64,000 nucleotides of DNA from CAZEPJ01 sp964514105 (GCA_964514105.1 CAZEPJ010000008.1:19595-83594), one strand, 5' to 3'. Positions 7,021-16,111 are shown, counted from the stretch's first letter. Program-made: numbers and translations. Notes: generated from the letters alone by a model not told the origin.

Positions 7021-8436
7021 ATGGCTCGAGACGACGCGCTGGACAAGGAGTTCGACCAGCTGGAGCAAGAGATCGAAGCCAAGGTGGACAGCCTATTCGT
7101 GGAGGTCGATGCCGAGGGGGATGAAGGCCTTTCCGTGGAGGAGGACCCCTGGAAGGGCCTCAAGGAGCATTTTCTGACGCTGGAATGGGAGATCGACCGA
7201 TCGGTGCTGGAGAAGATCGGCCAGGAGGTGCGAACGCTCAAGACTCGGTTCCCGGATGGCCCCATCCATACGCTGCTCGGCTGGATGGGGCAGGTGGCCG
7301 ACAAGATCCGGGATGAGGGGGCCGAGGCCAGCCAGGACATCGTCGCCGTGCTGCACGAGACCAAGGAGGGGCTTCTGAAGCTGGGCGGCGATCCATTTCA
7401 GGACCCTGACCCCATCCTCATTCCCCTCAGGGAACGGGTGGAGAAGGTCCTGCGGGGAGAGGAGGAGGCCCCTACCATCACGCTGGAGGCGCTGGGTCGG
7501 GGGGATGAATTGCTTTTCGAGGACCTGGACCGAACGGTGGAGGAAGTGCTTCAGGAAGAGGGAGAGCCCCTGACCGAGGCGGAGGAGACGGTGCAGGAGG
7601 GTGCGGGGGCGCCCCCCCTGGGGATTCTGGATACGGGGGCCGGAGAGGCGGAGTTCGGATGGACGGATGAGGAGGAACCCGCGGCGATCGCTCCCGCGGC
7701 GACAGCTCGGGCGGCCTCCGCCGGGGTCGAGGCCCCTGCGGCGAGCCCGCCACCCGCAGCGGCTACGGCGGCCGAACCCGCGGACATGGGCGCCGAGCCA
7801 GGAGATCTGGATCGGATCAAAGAGGGTCTGGCCGCAGCCGGGAGGGAGATTCAAGGACTGCTCGACGGGCTGCAGGGACCTTCGGATCCGTTGGGGATCA
7901 CCCGGGCTTTGGAGCTGGTGCAACAGGGTGTGCAGTCCTTCTCCTCGTCCCTCACCCAGATGGTCTTTGGCCTCCAGGAGCAGATCCGGGCCCTGGCCTC
8001 TTTGGACCTGGCGCCCAAGTTGCCGGATCCGGTGGTCCTGCCTGAGCCGCCTCGCCAAGAGATCCTCTTCGTGTCCGTGTCCAATCGGATCTTCGGCATC
8101 CCCCTGGATGCGGTGCAGGGGATCTTCCGGGTGCCCAGCAAGGCCGTCCCCCATGTGGTGCAGATGAACGAGGTGGGGTTGCGGGGTGATACGGTCCCGC
8201 TGATCTCTCTGTGGAAGAAGCTCGGGTTGGGGAGGGCTCTCTATACCTTCCCCAAGGAGGAGAAACGAGTCCTCTTGGTGCATGCGGGCACAGGTCCCGT
8301 GGCCCTCCTGGTGGATCAGGTCCTGGCTCGGCAGTCGGTGGCGCTCAAGCCCATGGAGGGAGAGGTGCGTCCTCTGTTCAAGGGTCTGGTCACGGTGGAG
8401 AAGAACGCGTTCGTTGTTGACGTGGACGCCCTGTGA
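7021..8436 (+). CDS. CheW-domain protein with long acidic N-terminal region
   Basis: A 471-residue protein. The last ~130 residues (from SVSNRIFGIPLDAVQGIFRVP to ENAFVVDVDAL region) form a CheW-like SH3-type domain that in other proteins bridges chemoreceptors and CheA kinases. Residues 1-200 are acidic and helical without a recognisable family. An Ala/Pro-rich linker (about 215-260) and a predicted helical segment (about 262-335) lead into the CheW domain. The ATG follows AAGAAGGGAG. It sits 21 bases after the GTPase gene and shares its operon. No cheA or receptor gene is present in the window, so the CheW domain may serve as an adaptor for this GTPase module (inference). Confidence 0.82.
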   Translation: MARDDALDKEFDQLEQEIEAKVDSLFVEVDAEGDEGLSVEEDPWKGLKEHFLTLEWEIDRSVLEKIGQEVRTLKTRFPDGPIHTLLGWMGQVADKIRDEGAEASQDIVAVLHETKEGLLKLGGDPFQDPDPILIPLRERVEKVLRGEEEAPTITLEALGRGDELLFEDLDRTVEEVLQEEGEPLTEAEETVQEGAGAPPLGILDTGAGEAEFGWTDEEEPAAIAPAATARAASAGVEAPAASPPPAAATAAEPADMGAEPGDLDRIKEGLAAAGREIQGLLDGLQGPSDPLGITRALELVQQGVQSFSSSLTQMVFGLQEQIRALASLDLAPKLPDPVVLPEPPRQEILFVSVSNRIFGIPLDAVQGIFRVPSKAVPHVVQMNEVGLRGDTVPLISLWKKLGLGRALYTFPKEEKRVLLVHAGTGPVALLVDQVLARQSVALKPMEGEVRPLFKGLVTVEKNAFVVDVDAL

Positions 8437-8512
8437 GGACATCATCGGTGGAGTGGCGCCAGTTATCCGGAGGGCGAGAGGATCGTTCGACACCGCAGGG
8501 AGTGGTTCGACG

Positions 8513-9928
8513 TTGGACAACAAGAAGAAACGCTGGTTTCCCTGGCAGCCCAAGAAGGGGGAAGACCAGGAAATCCAGGACCTTCTGAAGAGGACCGCCG
8601 AGAGGCCCGATGACCCGCGGCTTCACCAAAGGCTGGCCGAACTCTACCTTGAAAAGGGGAAGAAGGGGCAGGCCATCGAGGAGTTCGTGAGGGCCGCTGA
8701 GTGCCACTCGGAAGCGGGTTTCTACCTGCGCGCCATCGCCCTGTACCGCCGCATCCTGCGCATGGAGGAGGAGTCGACGGAGATCCTCCTGCGCTTGGCC
8801 GAGTTGTACCTGGTCAACGGCCTGTTGGGAGACGCCCTCGTTCAGTTCAAGAAGGTCATCCAGCAATACCGCAAGCAAGGAAAGACCCACGAGATCCTGA
8901 GCCTTCTGCGGCGGATGGTGGAAACCGACCCGGAGAACGTGGAGGTCCGAACCAAGTACATCGAGCTGTTGCGCGGCGAGGGGTTTGCCGTCCAGGCCTT
9001 CGATGAGCTGATCCGGCTCTACATGGAGCACCGGGAAAAGGACAGGCAGGAGCTGCTGCCCGAGGTGGAGGCGCAGATCCGCGCCCTTCACCGGGAACTG
9101 GAGGACCGTTTTCAGCGGGATGGTAAGGCCAGGGAACTGGCCGGCCTGGAGCAGAAGATGCAGGTGGTGTTCGCGGCTGCGTCTTGCGCCCCCCCAGCGC
9201 CAGTTCCGGAGCCAGAGGGTCAGATGGATCTGGAGGAGGTCCTGGAGGAGGAGCCGTCCCTCGGGGAGGGAACGCCCCAATCCACGGCCGATGATCCGGG
9301 GTTACGAGTCCAGGAGGCGTTGCTCTACGCTGAGCAGGGGTTGTTCGACGAGGCGGAGTCCGTTCTGGAGTCCCTCCTGGAGGCGTGGCCCGATCACGAG
9401 GAGGCGCGCCGGTCGCTGGAGGCGGTTCGGCTGCAGAAGGGCGGCGCCCACGAGTCCGGCGACCCGAGGGGGGTCGTCCAGAAGCTTGATGCCCTGGAGG
9501 AGAAGCAGCGGAGGGGGGGGCACGCGGGCGCCGGCGAGGCGCTGGGGCGACCCGACGGGGGAGCTCGAAGCCCCAGGGCCCACTACGAACTGGGGCTGGC
9601 GTATCGGGAACTGGGGTTGACGGACCTGTGCATCGAGGAATGGAACGCCGCCCTGGGGGACCCTTCCCTGGCCTTCGATTGCCATCGAGGCCTTGGTGCC
9701 TGCTACGGCGAGAAGGGGGAGATGGAGAAGAGCATCCACCATCTCCAAGAGGCCTTCAACTGCTCGGACGTTGCCCAGGCGGCATGGCTGGACGTTGGGT
9801 ACGAGCTGGCGCAGGCCTTGGAACGGGAGGGGAGGCGCGATGAGGCGCTGCGCCTCTACCGGAAGATCGGCGAGCAGGACCAGGGCTTTCGGGACATCCA
9901 GGAACGTGTCAAGTCCCTGAGCCGATGA
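8513..9928 (+). CDS. Tetratricopeptide-repeat protein
   Basis: A TPR scaffold of about 471 residues with several helical repeat pairs. Clear repeats lie in the first third (PRLHQRLAELYLEKGKKGQA, ILLRLAELYLVNGLLGDALV), and again near the end (HYELGLAYRELGLTDLCI, LGACYGEKGEMEKSI). A TTG at 8513 is the preferred start because AGGGAG lies about 10 bases upstream and the next residues (LDNKKKRWFPW) resemble the basic start common in these proteins. A GTG at 8453 in the same frame is the alternative. It follows the CheW-domain gene by 76 bases and overlaps the next gene by 4 bases. Partner proteins cannot be predicted. Confidence 0.8.
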   Translation: MDNKKKRWFPWQPKKGEDQEIQDLLKRTAERPDDPRLHQRLAELYLEKGKKGQAIEEFVRAAECHSEAGFYLRAIALYRRILRMEEESTEILLRLAELYLVNGLLGDALVQFKKVIQQYRKQGKTHEILSLLRRMVETDPENVEVRTKYIELLRGEGFAVQAFDELIRLYMEHREKDRQELLPEVEAQIRALHRELEDRFQRDGKARELAGLEQKMQVVFAAASCAPPAPVPEPEGQMDLEEVLEEEPSLGEGTPQSTADDPGLRVQEALLYAEQGLFDEAESVLESLLEAWPDHEEARRSLEAVRLQKGGAHESGDPRGVVQKLDALEEKQRRGGHAGAGEALGRPDGGARSPRAHYELGLAYRELGLTDLCIEEWNAALGDPSLAFDCHRGLGACYGEKGEMEKSIHHLQEAFNCSDVAQAAWLDVGYELAQALEREGRRDEALRLYRKIGEQDQGFRDIQERVKSLSR

Positions 9929-10509
9929 CCTTGCGGTCTTTCCCCGAGAATGCAGCAACGGAAACTGGGGTGCAGCCTGCCGGCCCGGACAAGAGCCAGG
10001 TTCGGCAATGGCTCGAGCGCGCTGCGGCCCTGGCGGCCCGGGGTGACGAGAGGGGGGCCCTGGCGATCCTCGACGCCCTGGTGGGCGCCGTGGTGTTTCG
10101 TCGCGATGCCCTCAGGCTGTGGCTGGATCTGGTGGGGCGGGTGTCCCCCGGCGAGCTGGCGCGGGCGAGGTCCGAGGCGGTCAGATGGGCCCGGGAGGCG
10201 CTGGCCTCGCTCAAGAGAGGCGTCGGGGCAAGGCAAGGCGGCGGGGCCGAACAAGGGGTGGTGTCCCGCACCCTGGCCAGGCTCTACTGGGAGCAAGGGC
10301 ACCGCGGGCGGGCCTTGGAGCTGTACCGGATCTTGCTTGATCGGCATCCCGGCGATGAGGATCTTCGCCGGGAGTTCGAGGGGCGGTTGGCCGCCGAGGC
10401 GCCCGGGCGGGGGGACTCGAGGCATCTCCACGTGCTGGAGGCCTGGGCCGATCGGATCCGCAGGCACCGGCAAGGGGGCAAGGTCGCGCCGGACGAGGGG
10501 AAGGGCTGA
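9925..10509 (+). CDS. Small TPR-like protein, last gene of the GTPase operon
   Basis: A 194-residue basic, helical protein. An N-terminal ALAARGDERGALAILDALV and a central LARLYWEQGHRGRALELYRILL read as TPR-type helix pairs. No other domain is recognisable. Its ATG overlaps the stop of the preceding TPR gene in an ATGA arrangement, so translation is coupled and the two proteins probably work together. It is the last gene before efp, 69 bases downstream. Function unknown. Confidence 0.75.
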   Translation: MTLRSFPENAATETGVQPAGPDKSQVRQWLERAAALAARGDERGALAILDALVGAVVFRRDALRLWLDLVGRVSPGELARARSEAVRWAREALASLKRGVGARQGGGAEQGVVSRTLARLYWEQGHRGRALELYRILLDRHPGDEDLRREFEGRLAAEAPGRGDSRHLHVLEAWADRIRRHRQGGKVAPDEGKG

Positions 10510-10578
10510 GCGTGTCGGGCGGGGTCCGGATGGCGGAAGCGTCGGGGTCCCGGATTCCTGCGTCGAGGGAGATGGTTC

Positions 10579-11145
10579 ATGTACACGACGGCGGAGTTTC
10601 GCAAGGGATTGAAGATCGAGTTCCAGGGGGAACCGTACATCATCGTGGACTTCCAACACGTCAAACCCGGCAAGGGGGGCGCCTTTGTCCGCACGCGACT
10701 CAAGAACCTGATGACCGCTCTGGTCAGAGAGGAGACCTTTCGATCGGGCGACAAGGTTGGAAGGCCCGATCTGGTGGAACGGGAGATGCAGTTCCTGTAC
10801 GAGACCGCGGGCCAGTACTGTTTCATGGACACCAGTTCCTACGAGCAGATCGAGGTGCGTGGGGACCAATTGGGGGACGGGCGCCTCTACCTTCAGGAGC
10901 AGGTTCAGGTCCGCATGCTGTTTTACAGGGGAAAGCCCATCGGGGTGGACCTTCCGAACTTCGTGAACCTGCGGGTGACGGAGACGGAGCCAGGGGTGAA
11001 GGGGGACACTGCCAGCGGGGGGACGAAACCGGCCAAGCTGGAAACAGGCGCCGTGGTGCAGGTTCCCCTGTTCGTCCAGGAGGGGGATCTGCTCAAGGTC
11101 GACACGCGCTCCGGGGCATATATCGAGCGGGTCAGCCAGAGATGA
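10579..11145 (+). CDS. efp: Translation elongation factor P
   Basis: EF-P enters ribosomes stalled on polyproline and promotes peptide-bond formation. The 188-residue length and the KOW-OB-OB layout are standard. The tip loop reads HVKPGKGGAF, with Lys32 at the place where EpmA/EpmB-type enzymes add beta-lysine in other bacteria. The C-terminus VDTRSGAYIERV is the family signature. The ATG follows GAGGGAGATGGTTC. No modification enzyme is encoded nearby. It converges on the helicase gene with only 30 bases between stops. Confidence 0.97.
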   Translation: MYTTAEFRKGLKIEFQGEPYIIVDFQHVKPGKGGAFVRTRLKNLMTALVREETFRSGDKVGRPDLVEREMQFLYETAGQYCFMDTSSYEQIEVRGDQLGDGRLYLQEQVQVRMLFYRGKPIGVDLPNFVNLRVTETEPGVKGDTASGGTKPAKLETGAVVQVPLFVQEGDLLKVDTRSGAYIERVSQR

Positions 11146-11175
11146 CCCCCGCGCCCGCCCCGGGCAGGCCGCGGC

Positions 11176-14100
11176 TCAGAAGAGCCTGAGCTGTTCGGCC
11201 CCCTGGGGAACGGGAGGGGGCGGATCGTCCTCGTGGACCCAGATGAGGTGGGGAGGGATTTCGGCCAGAAAGCGCGAAGCCGGGCCCTCCCTGCGACCGC
11301 CCCGCAGCCGGCGCGAGCGGGCCCGGCTGAGGTAGAGGCGGTGCCGGGCCCGGGTCATGGCCACGAAGAACAGGCGACGCTCCTCCTCCAGCGATGCGTC
11401 GCGAGCCTCCATGGGGAAGATCCCATCCTCGCATCCCACCACGAAGACCACGTCGAACTCCAACCCCTTGGCCGCATGGACGCTCAGGAGGGCCACGCGC
11501 TGGGATCGGGGGTCGTACAGGTCCGCTTCTTCCTGCAGGCTCCAGTGGTCCACCCAGGAGACCAGATCCCCCTGCCATTGTCCGGCCGATGAAACGAGGC
11601 GCCGCATGGCCTCGGACACAGGGTTCCCCGATGCGGCCGGGTCCGGCACAGACAGACGGAGGCACTGGAGGGTGCGTCGCACGGTGTGGCTCACCGGGGC
11701 ACCGGAGGCATCGCCGAGGAGGTTCCCCAGGGATCGGATCTGAAGGCGGAGCTGCACGGCGTCCCGATCCGAAAGCCCGTCAATGGATTCCCCGCGGGAG
11801 AGTCGTTCCCAGAGCCCGCAGGGCGAGCCGCTTGCCCACTGGTCCACCCGATGCCGCGCCTCCGGTGAGAGGCCCACCGAAGGAAGGCAGAGGCAACGGG
11901 CCAGGTCCGAGTCCCGACCGGGGTCCACCAGCCAGCGGAAGGCCGCCATGAGGGCGTCCCATGCCGGGTCCCCCCGGAGTTGCCGGTCCCCGTAGCGCTG
12001 GCAGGGGATCCCCTCCCGTCCCAGCGTCTCTTCCACGGGTTGGGCCAGGGCGTGGAACCTGTAGAGCACCGCCATGTCCGCGAACGAGAGATGTGGGGAA
12101 GAATCTCCCCCGCCCCTGTCTGCCCGCCTCATGGCCCAATGGCTGGTGCCGCCCATGAGGGCGTTGATCTCGTGGGCCACGAAAAGGGCCTCGGCCCTCT
12201 CGGTGCCGAACACATGACACTGCACGGGGGGTCCCGTGTCCCGAATGGCCACCAGCCGCCGGGGCAGGGGGGAGGGATTGTGGGAGATGACGGCCGATGC
12301 CGCCTCCACGATGGTCCCGGTCGAGCGGTAATTGTCCTCGAGCCTCAGCACGCGGGCGCCGGGGAACTGTCCCGGGAAGTCCAGCATATGGGACGGATCC
12401 ACCCCCCGGAAGCCGTAGATGGATTGGTCCGGGTCCCCGATGGCCGTGATGTGGGCCCCGGGGGGCAGCAGGCGATGGAGCAGCCGGATCTGCAGTGGGT
12501 TGAGGTCCTGGAACTCGTCCACGAAGAGGTAGCGGAGCCAGCTCCGGAGCTGGGCGCGCAGGTCCTCCCGTTGCTCCAGGGCCTGGAGGGGAAGGGCCAG
12601 GAGGTCGTCGTAATCCAGAAGCCCCAGGCGCCGAAGCGCGGCCTCGTATGCCCGCGCCGCCTGGGCCACCAAGGATTCGTCGTGGGGGCCGTCGCCCCCG
12701 AGGGTCTGCCGCCATCTGGAGATCTTCTCCAGCAACCCCGGCAGGGCCCGGGCCGACAGGGCGGGCAGGTCGCGCCCCACGGCCTCCCGGAGTTGTCGCT
12801 GGCGGGCCTCCTCGTCCAGAACGAAGGGGACACCCTCGTACCCCAGCGACGTCCACCAAGAACGCAGGAGGTCGAGGCCCAAGGCATGGAGCGTGCAGAC
12901 CCGGATCCGGGCGCCGCCTGGATCTTCCCGGAGCATCTCCGCCAAGCGATCCTTCATCTCCCGCGCCGCCCGGTGGGTGAACGTGACGGCCAGGAGTTGG
13001 GACGGATCGGCCCGTCCCTCCCGGAGGATTCGAGCCATGCGATGGATTAGGGTGAAGGTCTTGCCGGTCCCCGGGCCCGCCAGGACCAGGAGTGGCGGCT
13101 CGCGGTGGCCAACGGCCTCGGCCTGAAGGGGGTTGAGGGGGCCCCGGGTCCCCGGATCGGGTCCGGTCTCCGCCGGGGGTCGGTCGTCGAAGGCCCCCAT
13201 GGCGTCGTCCTGCGATGGGGCCTGGGGTGGGCAGTCCTCCCCAAGGTCCCCCCTCGTCGGGATGTCCAGGAGGCGCCCCTGCCCCTCCAAGCGGGCCAGC
13301 TCTTCCCGGGAGAAGACGCGGATGACCCCGTACTCCCCGTCAAAGCCCGGCTCCACGAGGACGCGGCCCGAACGCATCCGGGTGACGGCGTCGGCCAGGG
13401 CGGGCATGCCGCTTCGGGACAGGTCCTCGGGTGGAAGGTCGCGCAGGATGGAGATCTCCGGCCCGCACTGCTCCAGGGCTCGCTCGTACAGGCGGTGCAC
13501 GCGGAGGCTTGCCGGACCGCACCCGAGGACCTCCCCCAGGAGTTCTCGCAGCGGGATCAGCCGACAGAAGGGCTTGGCTCCGGGAGGGGGCGCACCCATC
13601 GGCCGGTCGGCCAATGCCTGCACACGGTGCATGACGCCCACGGTGACGGGGCGTCCGCAGCGCGGGCATCTGCCCCCGTGCCTCCGGGTCTGCTCCGGGG
13701 TCCAGCGTACCCCGCAGGCGCGGTGGCCGTCCATGTGATACTTCCCCTCCTCGGGGAAGAACTCGATGGTTCCCTCAAATCCGTGCCCTGTGCGCAGGGC
13801 GACCGCCAGGGCCTCGTACGACAGGTCGATGGCGAGGCGGTTGGCCTCTCTGCCGATTCGGGATGGGGAGTGGGCGTCGGAGTTGGAGACAAGGGTCAGG
13901 CCGTCGAGGTGGGACCAACGCCAGTTCATGGCGGGGTCCGAGGAAAGGCCGGTCTCCAGGGCCGCCACATGAGGCGTCAGATCCCCGTAACACTCCTCCA
14001 GGGAATCGAAGCCCGACTTGGATCCGAACACCGAGAACCAGGGGGTCCAGACGTGGGCCGGGATGAACAGGGCGGCCGGGCTGGCCTCGAGGACGGTCTC

Positions 14101-14553
14101 GAGCAGATCCCTGGAATCCAGTCCCAGGATGGGGCGGCCGTCGGCGGCCAGGTTGCCGATCCTCTCCAGCCGGGAGACCAGCCTCCCCAGCGACGCCCGA
14201 TCCGGCAGGAGGACCAGATGGTGGACCTTGCGGGTCCTTCCCGCCTTCTTGTAGATGGTGCTGATCTCCGCCTGGAGGACGAAGCGAATGGGGCCGCGGC
14301 AGACCGCGGGGACCCTGGCATCGGCTTGCCGGGCCAGGGGCGGCCGGAGGCGCCAGAGCCCGTCTTCCGCGGGCTCCAGCTTCTCGTCCAGTTGGGCCCG
14401 CCAAAGAGGGTGGGTACAGTCCCCGGAGCCGAGCAGGTGGACCCCTTTGCGCTGGGCCCACTGGTGGAGGGCCTCTGGGGTGAGATCCCTGGACGTGGCC
14501 CGCGAATACGAGGAGTGGATGTGGAGGTCGGCTACGAGAGTCGTGTGGGCCAT
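11176..14553 (-). CDS. PHP / zinc-ribbon / UvrD-family helicase fusion
   Basis: An 1125-residue fusion. Residues 1-260 form a PHP-type metal-dependent phosphoesterase domain (DLHIHSSYS at 9-17, VSNSDAHSPSRIG near 222-234). A short zinc-ribbon-like element follows (C280, C296, C299 with nearby His residues). Residues about 470-1125 are a superfamily 1A helicase of the UvrD/PcrA/Rep type, with Walker A GPGTGKT at 492-498, a Q-motif LNPLQAEAV, VDEFQDLN, GDPDQSIYGFRG, LEDNYRS and SVHAAKGLEFD. The N-terminal half resembles a stand-alone PHP family of unknown substrate. The combination suggests a DNA-repair or end-processing machine, but what the PHP domain cuts is unknown. The start is the ATG at 14553, and the gene begins just 10 bases inside the moaA 3' end region. 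Confidence 0.9.
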   Translation of the reverse strand: MAHTTLVADLHIHSSYSRATSRDLTPEALHQWAQRKGVHLLGSGDCTHPLWRAQLDEKLEPAEDGLWRLRPPLARQADARVPAVCRGPIRFVLQAEISTIYKKAGRTRKVHHLVLLPDRASLGRLVSRLERIGNLAADGRPILGLDSRDLLETVLEASPAALFIPAHVWTPWFSVFGSKSGFDSLEECYGDLTPHVAALETGLSSDPAMNWRWSHLDGLTLVSNSDAHSPSRIGREANRLAIDLSYEALAVALRTGHGFEGTIEFFPEEGKYHMDGHRACGVRWTPEQTRRHGGRCPRCGRPVTVGVMHRVQALADRPMGAPPPGAKPFCRLIPLRELLGEVLGCGPASLRVHRLYERALEQCGPEISILRDLPPEDLSRSGMPALADAVTRMRSGRVLVEPGFDGEYGVIRVFSREELARLEGQGRLLDIPTRGDLGEDCPPQAPSQDDAMGAFDDRPPAETGPDPGTRGPLNPLQAEAVGHREPPLLVLAGPGTGKTFTLIHRMARILREGRADPSQLLAVTFTHRAAREMKDRLAEMLREDPGGARIRVCTLHALGLDLLRSWWTSLGYEGVPFVLDEEARQRQLREAVGRDLPALSARALPGLLEKISRWRQTLGGDGPHDESLVAQAARAYEAALRRLGLLDYDDLLALPLQALEQREDLRAQLRSWLRYLFVDEFQDLNPLQIRLLHRLLPPGAHITAIGDPDQSIYGFRGVDPSHMLDFPGQFPGARVLRLEDNYRSTGTIVEAASAVISHNPSPLPRRLVAIRDTGPPVQCHVFGTERAEALFVAHEINALMGGTSHWAMRRADRGGGDSSPHLSFADMAVLYRFHALAQPVEETLGREGIPCQRYGDRQLRGDPAWDALMAAFRWLVDPGRDSDLARCLCLPSVGLSPEARHRVDQWASGSPCGLWERLSRGESIDGLSDRDAVQLRLQIRSLGNLLGDASGAPVSHTVRRTLQCLRLSVPDPAASGNPVSEAMRRLVSSAGQWQGDLVSWVDHWSLQEEADLYDPRSQRVALLSVHAAKGLEFDVVFVVGCEDGIFPMEARDASLEEERRLFFVAMTRARHRLYLSRARSRRLRGGRREGPASRFLAEIPPHLIWVHEDDPPPPVPQGAEQLRLF

Positions 14554-14572
14554 GGGCTGCGCGCCTCGGGAC

Positions 14573-15562
14573 TCAGCCGCCGATTCGGTTCATGGGACGC
14601 ATGCACTTCTTGATACGGCGGTCTTCCAGGCCGAGACGATGCCCCTGGGGCTTGTCCGCAATGGCCAGGCGGATCTGCTCGGCCAGTGCCGCGTCGGACC
14701 CGCCACCCCGCATGAGGCCCTTGAGATCCACCTCCCGGTCCGAGAAGAGGCACGCCCTGAGTTTGCCGTCGGACGTCAGCCGCAGGCGATTGCACTGGTG
14801 GCAGAAATGGCGGGTCACGGGGCTGATCACCCCCAGGGCCCCCCTTCCACCGGGGATGCGGGACAAATGGGCGGGGCCGTTTCCCGTGGCGGTGACCGCG
14901 GGCTCCAGGGGGAAGGCCCTCCGGATGATCTCCACGATGCGATCTGCCGGCAGCACGTCGCTTGGCTGCCAGGGGGAATCGCTTCCCACGGGCATCCATT
15001 CGATGAAACGGACCTCGAACGGCCACTGCAGCGTGAGGCGGGCGAAGGCGAGGATCTCCTCCGGCGTCAGCCCCTCCATGGCCACGACGTTGACCTTGAT
15101 GGGGTGGAGCCCCGCCGCCCAAGCGGCCATCAGCCCCTCCCAGACGAGGGAGAGTTCCCCCCCCCGGGTGAGGAAGCGATACCGCTCCGGATCCAGGGAG
15201 TCCATACTGACATTGACCCTGCCGAGGCCTGCCGCCCTGAGCTCCCGGGCGTATTGCGCCAGGTGCACGCCGTTGGTCGTCATGCTCAGATCCTGGAGCC
15301 CGTCCATCCTCATGAGGGTGCCCACAAGGAGGCCCAGCCCCCTCCTGACCAGCGGCTCCCCCCCGGTGAGGCGGATCTTGCGGATGCCCAGGGTCACCGC
15401 GACGCGGGCCACTCGAAGGATCTCTTCATAGGTGAGAATCTCCTCGTGGGGGAGCGGGGCCACGCCCTCGGGGGGCATGCAGTACCGGCAGCGCAGGTTG
15501 CAGCGATCCGTGACGGCAATACGCAGGTAATCGATGAGGCGGTTGTGTGCGTCGATGAGCAT
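14573..15562 (-). CDS. moaA: GTP 3',8-cyclase MoaA
   Basis: Radical SAM enzyme that opens molybdenum/tungsten cofactor biosynthesis by converting GTP to 3',8-cyclo-GTP. The N-terminal [4Fe-4S] motif is C21-C25-C28 (CNLRCRYC), followed by LTGGEPLVR. The second cluster lies in RHFCHQCNRLRLT with a further Cys in LRACLF. The chain ends IGG, the C-terminal diglycine that is essential in MoaA. Length (329) is standard. The gene is followed by the PHP-UvrD gene 19 bases downstream and has its own TTGACA promoter. No other moa genes are in the window. A molybdo- or tungsto-enzyme metabolism elsewhere in the genome is implied. Confidence 0.97.
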   Translation of the reverse strand: MLIDAHNRLIDYLRIAVTDRCNLRCRYCMPPEGVAPLPHEEILTYEEILRVARVAVTLGIRKIRLTGGEPLVRRGLGLLVGTLMRMDGLQDLSMTTNGVHLAQYARELRAAGLGRVNVSMDSLDPERYRFLTRGGELSLVWEGLMAAWAAGLHPIKVNVVAMEGLTPEEILAFARLTLQWPFEVRFIEWMPVGSDSPWQPSDVLPADRIVEIIRRAFPLEPAVTATGNGPAHLSRIPGGRGALGVISPVTRHFCHQCNRLRLTSDGKLRACLFSDREVDLKGLMRGGGSDAALAEQIRLAIADKPQGHRLGLEDRRIKKCMRPMNRIGG

Positions 15563-15583
15563 GCGTGTATACCAACTTCTCTC

Positions 15584-15613
15584 TAGTTACCCCCCCCCGG
15601 ACCTGGATGTCAA
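15584..15613 (-). promoter_or_regulatory. Sigma-70 promoter of moaA
   Basis: On the minus strand, TTGACA (15613-15608), an 18-bp spacer and TAACTA (15589-15584). The start would lie near 15577, only about 15 nt before the moaA ATG, so there is no room for a molybdenum-cofactor riboswitch in the leader. Confidence 0.55.
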
Positions 15614-15682
15614 TAGAAAGGGCCCCGGGGGGGGCGGACTCCTCGGGAGGGAGGAATTGTGGATCCGGGCCGGCCATCCGCA

Positions 15683-15710
15683 TTGACAAGCGCCGGGCAT
15701 CTGCTACAAT
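15683..15710 (+). promoter_or_regulatory. Near-consensus sigma-70 promoter of the PilZ gene
   Basis: TTGACA (15683-15688), 16-bp spacer, TACAAT (15705-15710). Predicted start near 15717, about 30 nt before the PilZ start codon. It is divergent from the moaA promoter about 70 bp away. Confidence 0.75.
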
Positions 15711-15745
15711 TGAAAATCACTGTCCGATCTCAAGGACCGCGACGC

Positions 15746-16111
15746 ATGCCCGGCGGGCGAGACATGGCCGAGACCCAAGACAAGCGACGATTCCCCCGGC
15801 TCGATTCGGTTCACCTCATCTCGTACACCCACTTTGACGATGCCAAGAACCCGATCGAGATGGGCATGTGCAAGACCCTCGATCTCAGCCACGGCGGCGT
15901 GACGATTCAAACCCATCGGCTGTTCGCCGTGGGGACGAAGTTGGAGATGGTCGTCGCCTTGGAGGAGCGGCTGGTCAAGCCCAAGGGGCGGGTGGTTCAC
16001 GTGCGGGAGGTGGGAAAGGACCTGTACGAGGTGGGAGTCTGCTTCACGGATTTGGATGAGGCGGACCGAGCGTCGCTCACGGAGTTCTTCGAGAAGGTCT
16101 CCAGCGGCTGA
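15746..16111 (+). CDS. PilZ-domain c-di-GMP receptor
   Basis: A small single-domain PilZ protein of 121 residues. The two c-di-GMP contact motifs are present: RRFPR (RxxxR) near the start and DLSHGG (D/NxSxxG) about 35 residues later, so ligand binding is likely. The ATG at 15746 has AAGGA 9 bases upstream and lies about 30 nt after a strong promoter. An ATG at 15764 (MAETQ) is possible. It ends 87 bases before cmk. Given the pilus genes in the window it may adjust motility or surface attachment in response to c-di-GMP, but the output partner is not shown by the sequence. Confidence 0.9.
   Translation: MPGGRDMAETQDKRRFPRLDSVHLISYTHFDDAKNPIEMGMCKTLDLSHGGVTIQTHRLFAVGTKLEMVVALEERLVKPKGRVVHVREVGKDLYEVGVCFTDLDEADRASLTEFFEKVSSG

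Noticed and set aside
13105..14613. 502-codon plus-strand frame opposite the PHP-UvrD gene
   Set aside because: Shadow of a well-supported minus-strand gene; no family motifs.
15563..15620. Molybdenum-cofactor riboswitch before moaA
   Set aside because: The promoter leaves only about 15 nt of leader.
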